A stretch of DNA of 64,000 nt from Pseudomonas baltica (GTDB lineage: Bacteria; Pseudomonadota; Gammaproteobacteria; Pseudomonadales; Pseudomonadaceae): contig NZ_JACMYH010000001.1 in NCBI RefSeq assembly GCF_014235765.1, positions 744,001 through 808,000 on the forward strand. Reading direction: 5' to 3'. A program made the position numbers and the translations under genes. Shown here in pieces: positions 8,612 to 18,063 of the stretch (position 1 is the stretch's first letter; the number at the start of each line of letters is the position of its first letter). Under the pieces are notes generated by a model, which worked only from the letters and a program-made list of their open reading frames with translations, searched no databases and had not been told where the DNA came from.

Positions 8612-8986
8612 ATGAACACCCAACAGCTCCAGCAGATCGACGTCGAGCAACTGCCCCATTCGCTGCAGGTATTGATCGAATGCATCGGTGTCGAACAGGC
8701 CTACCGCCTGACCCAGCTCTACGGCGGACGCCCGCGCTACATCCCCAAACACCCGCAACGCACCGCCTTGGCGGAACATCTGGAAGCCGCAACGGTAGTG
8801 GCGTTGATCCAGCGCTTCGCCGGCATGGCCCTGGAAATTCCCAAGGCCGACCATTTCCTGCGCCAATGGCGCAACCAGCAGATCCACCACGAGACGCGCA
8901 ACGGCACATCTCGTAGCGAACTGGCACACAAGTACGGCCTGAGCCAGCGGCAGATCGGCAATATCCGCCGAACCCTGGCCCTTTGA
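8612..8986 (+). CDS. Mor-family transcription activator, stand-alone
   Basis: This 124-residue protein resembles the Mor/C family named for phage Mu middle and late activators. The N-terminal half (QIDVEQLPHSLQVLIECIGVEQAYRLTQLYGGRPRYIP) forms the dimerisation region, and the C-terminal RSELAHKYGLSQRQIGNIRRTL is a helix-turn-helix. The start at 8612 has AAGGA upstream; an extension to 8582 has none. No phage structural, integrase or transposase gene is nearby, so this is a domesticated or isolated regulator. Its target is unknown. It converges on tamB. Confidence 0.82.
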   Translation: MNTQQLQQIDVEQLPHSLQVLIECIGVEQAYRLTQLYGGRPRYIPKHPQRTALAEHLEAATVVALIQRFAGMALEIPKADHFLRQWRNQQIHHETRNGTSRSELAHKYGLSQRQIGNIRRTLAL

Positions 8987-9025
8987 GCCTTCCCCCAGGC
9001 CCGATCCGTGGGCCCGGGGTTGCCA

Positions 9026-12000
9026 TCAGAAGTCGCGTTTGTAGAACAGATCCAGCGAGCTGGCGACGCCGCTGGCCACTTCCAGATACAAACGCTTGCT
9101 CAACAGATAGCGCAAAGCGATGGTATTGGCCGGCTCGAACACACCTACGCCATAGCGCAGGCTGAGCTTCTCGGAAATGTTGCCGCTGGCGACCACACTG
9201 GTGGCATCGCCGCTGCCTTGGGTGTCGAGTTGGAAATCTTCGATACCCAGGTCGGTGGCCAGTTTGCTGGTCACCCCCGAGCTGCCCATCAAACCCAGCC
9301 CGAGCGCCGCCTGGGCGAGCATGTTGTTGTCCTCGCCGCCGTTGCCCAACGGGCGGCCCAACACCAGGTAGGAGAGCGCCTGTTCCTGGCTCATGGTCGG
9401 TTCCGAGAACACTTCGCTAGTGGGTTGCTCGGCATTGCCGGTCAAGCGGATCCCGGCGATCACATCACCGGTGGTGCGGATCGCTTCGATGTCCAGGTAC
9501 GGCTGACTGATTGGCCCGGCAAACAGCAGGCGCGCGCGGCGTATGGTCAGACGTTGGCCATAGGCGTTGTAGCGCCCGTCATTGAGGGCCAGTTCACCCC
9601 GGGTGTCCAGGTTGTCGCCGATATGAACATGGCCTGCCAGGTTGGCGCTCAGGCCGAAGCCGTTGAACGTGAGTTTTTCCTGGCCCACTTCGACATCGAT
9701 ATCAATGGCCATCGGCAACGGCGTCTTGCCCTGCTCGGTCTGGTTGCCGACGATGACCACGTCATCGGACAGCTTCACGGTGGACGGCGGCAATTGCCGA
9801 ACCACGATGGCACCCTTGGGAATGAACACCTTGCCGACCACGGCGAGACGCTCGCCATTCATCTGGATGCGCAGGTCGGGCGCCGCTTCCAGGGTTGCAT
9901 AGGGTTCGACATTGATCGGCAGCCGCGAGCCCTTGAGCTGCACGTCTACATCCAGGGCATCGGCCCAGGCGACGGTGCCGCCCAGCGACCCTTGGCCGGT
10001 CTTGCCGCTTTTCCAGCTGCCCTGCAAACGCACGCTTTCACCGGCGATCTGCGCCTGCAACTGCAGGTCTTCAAGGGTGGTCGGCAGTTCCGGGCCGGCT
10101 ATTTCGCCACCGCTGAGACGGACGTTGCCGTTGACCTGCGGTGCCATCAGAGAACCTGTGATCTGTCCGCTGCCATCGAGCTGCCCCTTGAGGGTTTCGA
10201 CCATGGGCACGAAGGGCCGAGCGATGGAAAGGTCGAGCCCGGCCAGGCGGAAACTGCCGGTGACAGGCTTGCTCTCCGGGATCGGATCGATCTGCGCAAT
10301 CACCTGCAATTGCCCCAGGCGATCCCCGCGGAAATTGAGCTCGGTATCGATTCGCTTCGGGTTCAGACGGCTGGTCAGACGCAGGGTTTGATAGGGGAAG
10401 TCGACCCACTGCTGGTCGTTGCGCACCCGCAAGGTGCCGTTGCCGGCATCGACCGTGATCTCACCGGCCGGACCGCTGGCGGGCACATCCACCGCCACGT
10501 CGGCATTGAGCAGGCCCTCCCAGGCGAAATCCTTCGGCAACCACTGGGCCAGGCTGTCCAGCGGGAACTGCTTGAGGTGGTAGCGCAGGCGCGGCTCGGG
10601 CGCCAGGCGCTGGTCTTCGCCACACAGGCTGGCCTGTCCTGAGCGCCAACAATGGGCACCGAAGTTGACCTGCCCGCCAGCCAGATATTCCAGTCGCGCT
10701 GGCGCCTGCAGACGCCAGTCCTGGCCACCGGCCTGCACCGAACCGCTGGCCAGTCGCCCGCGCCAGCTGCTTTGTGCGGTGAAGCCTTTGTCCAGCGTAC
10801 CGTCCAGACTGGTCGCCAGGGCAAGCTGAGGTCCCTTGAGAGCCAGTTGCACTTGCTGTCGCTTGATATCGCCCGAGGCCTTGGCGCTCAAGGTGCCCAG
10901 GTCGGTTGCACCTGCACGAATGCCCGCAGCGGTCAAATCCAGCGTGCCGCGCTGGGCCCCATCGAGGCCGGCGTCCAGGGTCAGGTTCTGCAGACGGTTG
11001 CTGTCCATTGCCAACTGTTGGCCCACCAGCTTGAGCTTGCCTTGGGGTGCCTGCAGGGTACCTGCGGCATCCATCTGACCTTTCAACCGACCCTGCAGCC
11101 CCGGCCACAACTGCCCCAGGCGGGCCAGGTCGATGTCCAGCCGACCCTCGACTCCCTGCTGCAGGCTGCCTTGACCCTTGATGCGGTTATCACCCAGGCG
11201 AACGTCGAGGTTGCCCAGCGTCCAGCGTTCGCCAGCGCCTTGGGCCTTGGCCTGGAGCACGGCCGGTTGCCCGCGCAAGCGGCCCTTGAGGTCCAGGTCG
11301 GCATCGAGGCTGAGTCGTTCGTTCTTGAATTCACCCGTACTGCGCAGAGGGCCGGCGAGGCTGCCGGGCATCTGCGCGACCCAGTAGGCCGGATCGATGG
11401 CGCTCAAGGCGAGTGCCGTGTCCCAGACGATGCCGTCGGCAAACTTCACGTTCAAGTGCCCTGCCGCCTTGCCCTGCCCGGCTACCAGTTCCAGCTGGGG
11501 GAGGAAGACCTGCTGCAGGTCGCCGCTGAACGGCGTTACCAGGGTGAATGCACCGGCCGGGCCATCGAAGGCACCTTTCAGGTTGCCCAGGTACTTGCCG
11601 TCGCTGTAATCGATCTCGCCGTTGAAACGCCGCACCTTTACGGCTGGCTCGGCAATGACCGGGTACAGGCGGTGCCAGGGGAAGTCCAGCCAGTCGATCC
11701 TGGCCTTCGCCGCCAGGCCTTGTTGCCAATCCAGAGAGCCAGACAGCCGCAGGTGCTGTTGCGCGCTGGACGAGATGTCCAACGCCTGCACCACGGCACC
11801 CTTGGCATCCACCCGCGCGCCAAGCAACAGGGTCATCGGCGACTGCTCGGCCGGCAGACTGGCCCGGCCATCGATGGCATAGCCAGCCTGCAGGTCACCC
11901 TTGGCGAGGAGTTCCAGCTGATTGAAAGCCAGGGTGTCGGGCAGCCCGGCGCTGGGTTTGAACGCCTCGCTCTGAATGCGCAACTGCGCAGGCAAATGCT

Positions 12001-12727
12001 CGGCCAGCGGCTGCACCGTGCCGGTGATCAGCGCGGGCAGGTAGCCGCTACTCTCCCCGTCCAGGGTCAGTGTGTCCAGCAGATCGCCCGTGGCGTTGAG
12101 GGTGACCTGCCAGGGCTTGTCGTCCACTGCCGGCAGTTGCACCTGAGCGTCGAGATCGAGCGGCCATTGGCCGCCAGGGCGCAGAGTGCCGTGCACATCC
12201 AGCACCAGTTCATCGCGCTGCAGGTGGGCTCGGTCGATCTTGAGGCCGTCGGCGGTCCAGTGCGCTGCCAGCTCCAGACCGCTCAGCTGTTGCACCCCAT
12301 CCAGCTCCAGGCTATCGATACGCACATCGCCAAGTTCTATCGCGACGGGCAATTGCAGATCGGGCAATACGATCGGACCGCTGCCGGCAGGCTCTTCGCT
12401 GGCAGGCAACTGCGCAAGAATGGCGCCGGTGTGCAAGGTGTCGATGCACAGGGTCATGCGCCACAGGCAAGCGGGTGACCAGGCCAGCTCAAGCGCCTGC
12501 ACCTCGACTCGAGTCGCCTGCTGCTGCCATACCAGCCTGTCGGCCTGCCAATGCCCGCCCAGCCTGCCACTGAAGTTTTCCAGGGTCAGTCCGGGCACGC
12601 GAGCCAGCGCCCAGCGGCTGCCGGCTTGCGTGCCCAATACCAGCGACACGGCCACGATCACGGTCAGCAGCAGGGCTGCGACCGCGCCTAGGGAGATCAG
12701 CAGACCTCGTTTCACTGCGGGCTTCAT
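9026..12727 (-). CDS. tamB: Translocation and assembly module subunit TamB
   Basis: This 1233-residue protein fits TamB in size and in the C-terminal DUF490 domain. It has an N-terminal signal anchor (residues about 9-32, LLISLGAVAALLLTVIVAVSLVLG), then a very long repetitive beta-helical region rich in alternating leucine and glycine. The last 300 residues contain PMAIDIDVEVGQEKLTFNGFGL, the GELALNDGRYNAYGQRLTI stretch and the ending YLEVASGVASSLDLFYKRDF. TamB spans the periplasm and, with outer-membrane TamA, takes part in assembly of outer-membrane proteins and lipid transport. Its ATG overlaps the tamA stop by 4 bases (12724-12727), so the pair is translationally coupled. Confidence 0.95.
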   Translation of the reverse strand: MKPAVKRGLLISLGAVAALLLTVIVAVSLVLGTQAGSRWALARVPGLTLENFSGRLGGHWQADRLVWQQQATRVEVQALELAWSPACLWRMTLCIDTLHTGAILAQLPASEEPAGSGPIVLPDLQLPVAIELGDVRIDSLELDGVQQLSGLELAAHWTADGLKIDRAHLQRDELVLDVHGTLRPGGQWPLDLDAQVQLPAVDDKPWQVTLNATGDLLDTLTLDGESSGYLPALITGTVQPLAEHLPAQLRIQSEAFKPSAGLPDTLAFNQLELLAKGDLQAGYAIDGRASLPAEQSPMTLLLGARVDAKGAVVQALDISSSAQQHLRLSGSLDWQQGLAAKARIDWLDFPWHRLYPVIAEPAVKVRRFNGEIDYSDGKYLGNLKGAFDGPAGAFTLVTPFSGDLQQVFLPQLELVAGQGKAAGHLNVKFADGIVWDTALALSAIDPAYWVAQMPGSLAGPLRSTGEFKNERLSLDADLDLKGRLRGQPAVLQAKAQGAGERWTLGNLDVRLGDNRIKGQGSLQQGVEGRLDIDLARLGQLWPGLQGRLKGQMDAAGTLQAPQGKLKLVGQQLAMDSNRLQNLTLDAGLDGAQRGTLDLTAAGIRAGATDLGTLSAKASGDIKRQQVQLALKGPQLALATSLDGTLDKGFTAQSSWRGRLASGSVQAGGQDWRLQAPARLEYLAGGQVNFGAHCWRSGQASLCGEDQRLAPEPRLRYHLKQFPLDSLAQWLPKDFAWEGLLNADVAVDVPASGPAGEITVDAGNGTLRVRNDQQWVDFPYQTLRLTSRLNPKRIDTELNFRGDRLGQLQVIAQIDPIPESKPVTGSFRLAGLDLSIARPFVPMVETLKGQLDGSGQITGSLMAPQVNGNVRLSGGEIAGPELPTTLEDLQLQAQIAGESVRLQGSWKSGKTGQGSLGGTVAWADALDVDVQLKGSRLPINVEPYATLEAAPDLRIQMNGERLAVVGKVFIPKGAIVVRQLPPSTVKLSDDVVIVGNQTEQGKTPLPMAIDIDVEVGQEKLTFNGFGLSANLAGHVHIGDNLDTRGELALNDGRYNAYGQRLTIRRARLLFAGPISQPYLDIEAIRTTGDVIAGIRLTGNAEQPTSEVFSEPTMSQEQALSYLVLGRPLGNGGEDNNMLAQAALGLGLMGSSGVTSKLATDLGIEDFQLDTQGSGDATSVVASGNISEKLSLRYGVGVFEPANTIALRYLLSKRLYLEVASGVASSLDLFYKRDF

Positions 12728-14451
12728 AGTTCCGGCCCCATGGAAAAGTGCAGGCGCACGCCACCGTCGTCATCCATGGCGTGGGCCAGATCGAGACGAA
12801 TCGGGCCTACCGGGGAGACCCAGCGTACGCCCACGCCGATGCCCGTCTTGAGGTCGGCGAACTTGAGGTCGTTGAACGAGTTGCCCTTGTCGATAAAGGT
12901 CGCCAGGCGCCATTTCTCGGCAATCGAGTACTGGTATTCCACGCTGCCGGCCACCATGTAGCGTCCACCGATGCGGTCGCCATCGGAGTTTTCCGGAGAC
13001 AGGGTCTGGTAATCGTAGCCACGCACGCTCTGATCGCCACCGGCAAAGAAGCGCAGCGAAGGCGGAACGGATTTGTAACCGTTGGTGGCGTTGCCGCCCA
13101 ACTGCACTCGGCCAAGCAAGCGATGATTCTGCGCCACGGTGGTCAAGCCCTTGAGCATTACGTTGCCATGCAACAGGTTGGTGTCCGACATCAGCCCTTC
13201 CTTGGCCACTTGCGCATCGAACTGCACACGGTAGCCATTGTGCGGGTCGACCTTGTTGTCGCTCTTGAGGTAGGTGTAGCTGATGCCTGGCATCAACAGG
13301 GTACTCAGGCCGGTGTCGTCGCCCAACCGGTATTCTTCGCGTTGCCACTTCAGCGAGATGACCCGCTGCCAGCCGCTGGGCAACTTGCTGTGCCATTCCG
13401 GGCCGAATGTCAGCAGTTTGCTCAGGCTGTCGGTGTCGGCCAGCTCTTCGTATTGATAGCCACCAGCCCAGCGCAGTTTGTCGGTGAGGGGTGGATCCAG
13501 GGGGATGTCATACCAGAGCCCGACGTTCTGCCGAGGCGCGGAAAGCTCCATTTCCGCACCATAGCTGTGGCCCTGGGGGTTGACCCAGTGGCGGGTCCAG
13601 TTGGCTTTGCCGCGCGGCCCCACATCGGTCGAATAACCCAGGCCCAACCCCATGGTCCGGGGCTTGCGCGTGGTCAGTTGCACGTCCACGGGAATGACCC
13701 GCTCGGTGGCTGCCGTTGGCGCCGCGTCGACCCGCACGCCTTCGAAATAGCCACTCGATTGCAGCGCCTGGTTAAGCTCGGCAATCAGTTCGGAATCGTA
13801 GGCGGTGTCTTCCTTGAAGGGCACCATGCGCTGCAGCAGTTCATCGTCGAAAGGCGTGTCGCCCTGGAAACTGACCTTGCCCAGCTTGAACCGCGGACCG
13901 CTGTTGTACACCAGTTCGATGTCGGCCAGGCCTGCCCGTGGGTCGACGGCCAGGCGCTGCTTGCTGAAGGTGCCACTGAAGAATCCATAGCGCGAGGCCT
14001 GGTTCTGGATAAGCTGCTTGGCATTCTCGTACTGACCGTGGTTGAGCACCGCGCCAGTAGCCAGCTCGCGACTGTGCGGTACGCGGAAGGCCTTCATTTG
14101 CGCCGCCGGACCTTCGACACGTACGGTGACGTTGCGCAGATGTATAGGCTCTCCCGGCTCTATGTGCAGCAGCAGGCGGGGATTTTCTCCCGGCTGTACT
14201 TCGCTGCTCACTCGCGCCTGGTAATAGCCCAACGCCTGCGCCGCTTTCTGCGCCTGCTCCTCGGCCCCGCGACTGAAGCGCAACAGTGCCTCGCCGTCAC
14301 GATCGCCCAGGCTGCCGATATAGCCTTCGACATTGCTCTTGAGCGCCGCATTGGCAGGGTTGATGCGCACATCGAGTACGCTTTGGGCCTGAGCCGCCAT
14401 ACATGCAACCAGCAGCGCCAGGCTGCCGGCCAATCGTCCTGAATAGTTCAT
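12724..14451 (-). CDS. tamA: Outer-membrane assembly protein TamA (Omp85 family)
   Basis: This 575-residue protein has a Sec signal peptide (GSLALLVACMAAQAQS), three POTRA-like modules in roughly residues 25-265, and an Omp85-type beta barrel in the C-terminal half. Barrel signatures are the GLGYSTDVGPRGKANWTRHWVN segment, the RFFAGGDQSVRGYDYQTLSP segment, which carries the conserved (V/I)RGY loop-6 motif, and the ending GPIRLDLAHAMDDDGGVRLHFSMGPEL. It is the outer-membrane partner of TamB encoded directly downstream with a 4-base overlap. The family assignment is secure from the VRGY motif and neighbourhood. Confidence 0.95.
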   Translation of the reverse strand: MNYSGRLAGSLALLVACMAAQAQSVLDVRINPANAALKSNVEGYIGSLGDRDGEALLRFSRGAEEQAQKAAQALGYYQARVSSEVQPGENPRLLLHIEPGEPIHLRNVTVRVEGPAAQMKAFRVPHSRELATGAVLNHGQYENAKQLIQNQASRYGFFSGTFSKQRLAVDPRAGLADIELVYNSGPRFKLGKVSFQGDTPFDDELLQRMVPFKEDTAYDSELIAELNQALQSSGYFEGVRVDAAPTAATERVIPVDVQLTTRKPRTMGLGLGYSTDVGPRGKANWTRHWVNPQGHSYGAEMELSAPRQNVGLWYDIPLDPPLTDKLRWAGGYQYEELADTDSLSKLLTFGPEWHSKLPSGWQRVISLKWQREEYRLGDDTGLSTLLMPGISYTYLKSDNKVDPHNGYRVQFDAQVAKEGLMSDTNLLHGNVMLKGLTTVAQNHRLLGRVQLGGNATNGYKSVPPSLRFFAGGDQSVRGYDYQTLSPENSDGDRIGGRYMVAGSVEYQYSIAEKWRLATFIDKGNSFNDLKFADLKTGIGVGVRWVSPVGPIRLDLAHAMDDDGGVRLHFSMGPEL

Positions 14452-14516
14452 AGGCGAATGCTATCACGACCTGTACGTCGATTTGGACCCTGCCAGGCGT
14501 CGTGGATGACTGGAGT

Positions 14517-15185
14517 TCAGCCTTGTGCGTAACCGACTGTTTCAGAACTGCGGACCGTTTCAGGGCTGGGATGGAAGAACACGTACTCGACCACCGGACC
14601 CAATGGCACTTCGCCGATCTGGGTATAGCCTTGCCGTTCGAAGAACGCCAGATAGCGCGGATTGCCGGTGTCCAACACCACGCCTTCGGACGTCGGGTCC
14701 TGGGCGCACCAGTTGTGTACCGCCGTCAGCAGTTGCTCAGCCAGTTCAGGGCCCTGGTAATCGGGATGCAGCCCCATCAGCGGCAGCACATGCACCGCAT
14801 CCGAAGGCAGGCAATGCTGCACGGCGTGATGGTATTCAAGATAACGGCGGGTACCTTCCACGCCGGTGCCCAGCATCATCCGCCATTGCCAGGCCCAGCT
14901 CTCGGTAATGCCCAGGCGACGCTGGGGCGGCGCTACCAGCGCAACGCCGGCTAGACGGTCATTGAAGAACAGGCCCAGCGCCGGTAGGTCCTGGAGGAAG
15001 TGCTGATTGACCAGTTGCCGCACCGTGGAACGCACGCGGCGTTCGAACCCAGGACGATCGGCTTCGAACAGGTAGGCAAAGGTCGGGTCCAGCAGGTAGG
15101 TCTGATAGAGCAGCGCACGGGTTTCCCGAGCGTAACCACCATCAAGCTGACGTACTTCTGCAGCGGTGGTCGAGGTCTGGAGCAT
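14517..15185 (-). CDS. GNAT-family N-acetyltransferase
   Basis: This 222-residue protein has the GNAT layout: DRLAGVALVAPPQR is the beta-strand pair before the central motif, and HVLPLMGLHPDYQGPELAEQLLTAV is the acetyl-CoA-binding motif A. The last part, GVVLDTGNPRYLAFFERQGYTQIGEVPLGP, is the typical C-terminal strand-helix-strand. In motif A the usual Q/R-x-x-G-x-G/A is degenerate, with E where a glycine is common. I chose ATG 15185 over 15221; the extension is polar and overlaps the probable promoter of xthA. Substrate unknown. It is divergent from xthA. Confidence 0.8.
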   Translation of the reverse strand: MLQTSTTAAEVRQLDGGYARETRALLYQTYLLDPTFAYLFEADRPGFERRVRSTVRQLVNQHFLQDLPALGLFFNDRLAGVALVAPPQRRLGITESWAWQWRMMLGTGVEGTRRYLEYHHAVQHCLPSDAVHVLPLMGLHPDYQGPELAEQLLTAVHNWCAQDPTSEGVVLDTGNPRYLAFFERQGYTQIGEVPLGPVVEYVFFHPSPETVRSSETVGYAQG

Positions 15186-15346
15186 GGAGGTCTGTCCTTG
15201 GCGAGTGCAACGAGTAGTCAATGGACGATGCGCGGCGGCAGGGGTTCCGTGCCTGGCGCAGGCAAGTCACGCTGGATTGCACGCCGCCGCGCTGGTCGCT
15301 TGCGCCACACTTCGTTAGCATCGCGCATTTGCCAGGATCCGCGACC

Positions 15347-16165
15347 ATGAAAATCGTCTCGTTCAACATCAACGGCTTGCGCGCCCGCCCGCATCAGCTG
15401 GCGGCCTTGATCGACAAGCACCAGCCCGATGTGATCGGCCTGCAGGAAACCAAGGTGTCGGACGAGCAGTTTCCGCAGGCCGAGGTCGAGGCGCTGGGCT
15501 ATCACGTGCACTTTCATGGGCAGAAAGGGCACTACGGGGTTGCGCTGCTTTCTCGCGCCGCCCCGCTGAGTATCGACAAAGGCTTCGCCGATGACGAAGA
15601 CGACGCTCAACGCCGCTTCATCCGTGGCACATTCGCCGATGCCCAAGGCCAGGTCGTCACGGTGATGAACGGCTACTTCCCGCAAGGTGAAAGCCGCGAT
15701 CACCCGACCAAGTTTCCCGCCAAACGACGCTTCTACAGCGACCTGCAGAGCTTGCTGGAAAGCGGATTCAGCAACGATCAGCCATTGATCGTGATGGGCG
15801 ATGTGAACATTTCGCCCCAGGATTGCGACATTGGTATCGGGGCGGACAACGCCAAGCGTTGGCTGAAGACGGGCAAGTGCAGCTTCTTGCCCGAAGAACG
15901 CGAATGGATGCAACGGTTGCAGGACTGGGGCTTGGTCGATAGCTTCCGCCATCTGCACCCGGAAGTGGCCGACCGGTTCAGCTGGTTCGATTATCGCAGC
16001 CGCGGCTTCGAAGACCAGCCCAAGCGCGGCCTGCGCATCGATGTGATTTTGGCATCCCGCGGGCTGCTGCCGCAGGTTCGGGCCGCCGGTATCGACTACG
16101 ACCTGCGCGCCATGGAAAAACCTTCGGACCATGCCCCGATCTGGTTGGAATTGGGGCCCTTGTAA
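15347..16165 (+). CDS. xthA: Exodeoxyribonuclease III
   Basis: This 272-residue enzyme is the class II AP endonuclease and 3'-5' exonuclease of base excision repair. Family signatures are plain: [14 protein letters not shown] at the start, [13 protein letters not shown] with the metal-binding glutamate, [22 protein letters not shown] with the catalytic Asp-x-Asn, RIDVILAS, and the terminal [10 protein letters not shown] with the catalytic histidine. The ATG at 15347 begins the conserved sequence and has AGGA upstream; the 42-residue extension to 15221 is not family-like. A REP pair follows 20 bases after the stop. Confidence 0.96.
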   Translation: MKIVSFNINGLRARPHQLAALIDKHQPDVIGLQETKVSDEQFPQAEVEALGYHVHFHGQKGHYGVALLSRAAPLSIDKGFADDEDDAQRRFIRGTFADAQGQVVTVMNGYFPQGESRDHPTKFPAKRRFYSDLQSLLESGFSNDQPLIVMGDVNISPQDCDIGIGADNAKRWLKTGKCSFLPEEREWMQRLQDWGLVDSFRHLHPEVADRFSWFDYRSRGFEDQPKRGLRIDVILASRGLLPQVRAAGIDYDLRAMEKPSDHAPIWLELGPL

Positions 16166-16187
16166 CGACCGTACGCGGATTGGCGCT

Positions 16188-16292
16188 GCGCCCGGACGCG
16201 GCTTGCGCCGCTGCTACAGGGTTGCGTGCGTTTGCTGGGTTGCTGGGCGTTGGGGGTGCGGTGTTTGTAGCAGCGGCGCGAGCCGCGTCGGC
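16188..16292. repeat. Inverted pair of GTAG-class REPs
   Basis: An inverted copy (CTAC at 16214-16217) and a direct copy (GTAG at 16267-16270) face each other across about 50 bases, a BIME-like arrangement. The direct copy has GCGA instead of GCAA in the hairpin loop. It lies between the convergent xthA and the DUF533 gene and could also end transcription or stabilise 3' ends. Confidence 0.85.
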
Positions 16293-16342
16293 GGTGCATG
16301 GGATTGGCCTGCAGCATCGCCGTACGGCTTTTGAGGTGGGGG

Positions 16343-17038
16343 TTATTGCGTCTTGGCCTGCTGATCGAGCTGGGCGCGAAGTTCCGGGGCCAGGTTCAGG
16401 GCGGCTGCCAGTTGGTCGAGCCAGGCCCGCTCGCCGGCATCCTGCTGACCCATGAGCATCACGCTGGCGAGGTACATCTCTGCTGCCATCGCCGGGCCAT
16501 CGGCGGCACTGGCCAGCTCTTGCGCGTCCAGCGGCCGCGCCAATTCTGCGTCCAGCCACTGCTGCAACTGCGCATCCTCGGCATGCTCGGTCAATTCGGC
16601 GCGAATCGCGGCTTCCTCTTGTGCATCCACTCGGCCATCGGCCTTGGCCGCGGCAATCAACGCCCGCAGAATCGCATGGCTGTGGCCTTCCACCTCGGAG
16701 TCGGACAGCTGATCGATTGTGCGCAACGCTTGCTGGGGTGCGGCTGCCTGCTGTTGCTGCCAGGTCTGATAGGCCTTGTAAGCCATCATTGCCAACGACG
16801 CCATGGCAGCGTACTTGCTCGAACCGGAACGACTGCCCCCGCTTCCGCCCAGCATGCCACCCAGCAAACCGCCGAGCCCACCCAGCCCGGCGCCGCCCGA
16901 TGCGCCGCGGCCGCCACCGAGTAGTCCGCCCAGCAAACCGCCCAGTCCGCCCTGCCCTTTGGCAGCGCCAGGCTGGCCGGCCGAGGATTGTCCGCTGCGA
17001 CCGCGCAGCAGTTGTTCAAGTAGATCACTGGTATTCAT
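16343..17038 (-). CDS. TerB-like/DUF533 family protein
   Basis: This 231-residue protein has a DUF533 (YebE-like) pattern. After MNTSDLLEQLLRGRSG comes a glycine-rich, low-complexity stretch with repeated GGLLGG motifs (about residues 30-72). A short hydrophobic helix AAMASLAMMAYKAYQTWQQQQ follows, then a C-terminal TerB-like helical domain (HAILRALIAAAKADGRVDAQEEAAI, with D-x-D-G metal-like spacing). The domain repeats the LASVMLMGQQDAGERAWLDQLAAAL end of the fold. The start at 17038 is preferred because it begins the conserved MNTSDLL. TerB-like domains appear in tellurite and envelope stress proteins; the biochemical role is unknown. Confidence 0.85.
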   Translation of the reverse strand: MNTSDLLEQLLRGRSGQSSAGQPGAAKGQGGLGGLLGGLLGGGRGASGGAGLGGLGGLLGGMLGGSGGSRSGSSKYAAMASLAMMAYKAYQTWQQQQAAAPQQALRTIDQLSDSEVEGHSHAILRALIAAAKADGRVDAQEEAAIRAELTEHAEDAQLQQWLDAELARPLDAQELASAADGPAMAAEMYLASVMLMGQQDAGERAWLDQLAAALNLAPELRAQLDQQAKTQ

Positions 17039-17129
17039 GGCAAGGCTCTCTCTGTGTGGCGATATGGAGTGCAACACCATAGATCATCGAGCGGTCGGGC
17101 GGGTTCAGCGCAACCTGTAGGCGCCGCCC

Positions 17130-17789
17130 TCAGAACCAGCGATCGTTACGCTTGCGACCACGCGTCATCATCGGCAGGATCAGCCCGGCCAGCAAACCAG
17201 CACCGGCAATGCTGCCGCCATAGACCATGTAGCTCATCATGACGTGCTTGTTTTCATCACCCAACTTCGCCTGGGTGCTGCGCAATTCGGACTGGGCATC
17301 GCTGAGCTCGGCGTTCAGCGCCTTGCTGCGCGCTTCCAGCTCGTCGATCAACTTCTTGCGCGCATCAAGGGTTTCCTGCATGCCCTGGACTCGGTTCTTC
17401 CAGCTGTCATCGATGGACTGCAGCTTGCCGCTCAGATCGGCCACCTGCTGGGTCAGCAGCGGAACGTGTTCGGCAGGGCCGGGGGTGGGTTGCAGGTCGC
17501 TGCTGGGGATCCAGACACTGGAACCACCCTCGCCGCGCACCTGGCTGTAGTCACCCTGAGTGGAAAGCAATTCGACTTTCTGACCGGACTTCAAGCTGCC
17601 GACGATGCGATAGCCATCGGTCGGGCCGCTGCGCACGAAGGTACTGAGGTTGTCGCTGACCCAGCGGCTGGTGTCGGGTGCTTCTTCGCCATGCGCAGGG
17701 CCGACAGTGAACAACAGCCCGGTGAACAGGCCGGTGGCAACCAGGCGGGTGCGGCTGAATACGGTAGAAAGACGTTGAGATGAGGGCAT
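17130..17789 (-). CDS. SH3-domain membrane protein (TIGR04211/YgiM-like)
   Basis: This 219-residue protein has a signal peptide (residues about 14-33, ending GPAHG), a bacterial SH3 domain (RWVSDNLSTFVRSGPTDGYRIVGSLKSGQKVELL...DYSQVRGEGGSSVWI, residues 41-95) and a coiled coil (about 110-185). It ends with one C-terminal membrane helix (MVYGGSIAGAGLLAGLILPMM) and a basic cytoplasmic tail TRGRKRNDRWF. This matches the TIGR04211 family, including E. coli YgiM. It would place an SH3 ligand-binding module in the periplasm, perhaps facing peptidoglycan. A T6 tract with a possible hairpin lies just upstream. Confidence 0.87.
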   Translation of the reverse strand: MPSSQRLSTVFSRTRLVATGLFTGLLFTVGPAHGEEAPDTSRWVSDNLSTFVRSGPTDGYRIVGSLKSGQKVELLSTQGDYSQVRGEGGSSVWIPSSDLQPTPGPAEHVPLLTQQVADLSGKLQSIDDSWKNRVQGMQETLDARKKLIDELEARSKALNAELSDAQSELRSTQAKLGDENKHVMMSYMVYGGSIAGAGLLAGLILPMMTRGRKRNDRWF

Positions 17790-17810
17790 GGCGATCTTCA
17801 CATGAATAAG

Positions 17811-17872
17811 AAAAAAGGCCCCGATGAACGGACCATTCGAAAGCCGGACAACAATGTCCCGCGGGCTGGGCC
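17811..17872 (-). terminator. Possible attenuator upstream of the SH3-domain gene
   Basis: Read on the minus strand, GGGCC-containing arms at 17868-17872 and 17817-17822 could pair around an inner GGACA/TGTCC hairpin, and the outer arm is followed directly by six T (17816-17811). It lies about 20 bases before the start of the SH3-domain gene, so it would act as a leader terminator or as the end of the upstream kinase transcript. The outer stem is only five to six pairs with a long loop, hence the low confidence. Confidence 0.35.
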
Positions 17873-18063
17873 TGCACCGGTCGTGCCTGTCGCTACTACC
17901 GCTACGGGTGGCTACTACTTGCGAAGAGAGGCGATGAAAAGCCCCTCCTGGGCCTATTGCCCGGCATGCCGTCGGTTCAAGCCGCCAGCTGAAAGACCAC
18001 AAAAAGGTGGCAAGGTTCACAAAAAGACTGTGACTGGGCGCACGGGTCGAGCGTGTTCCGGCG

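Noticed and set aside
9008..12478. Very long plus-strand open frames (544 and 608 codons) opposite tamB
   Set aside because: They are antisense shadows in a GC-rich gene; composition is rich in Q, H, A, G, R with no domain, while the tamB strand has clear family sequence.
12748..14442. 564-codon plus-strand frame opposite tamA
   Set aside because: Shadow frame of the Omp85 gene with no protein-like domain.
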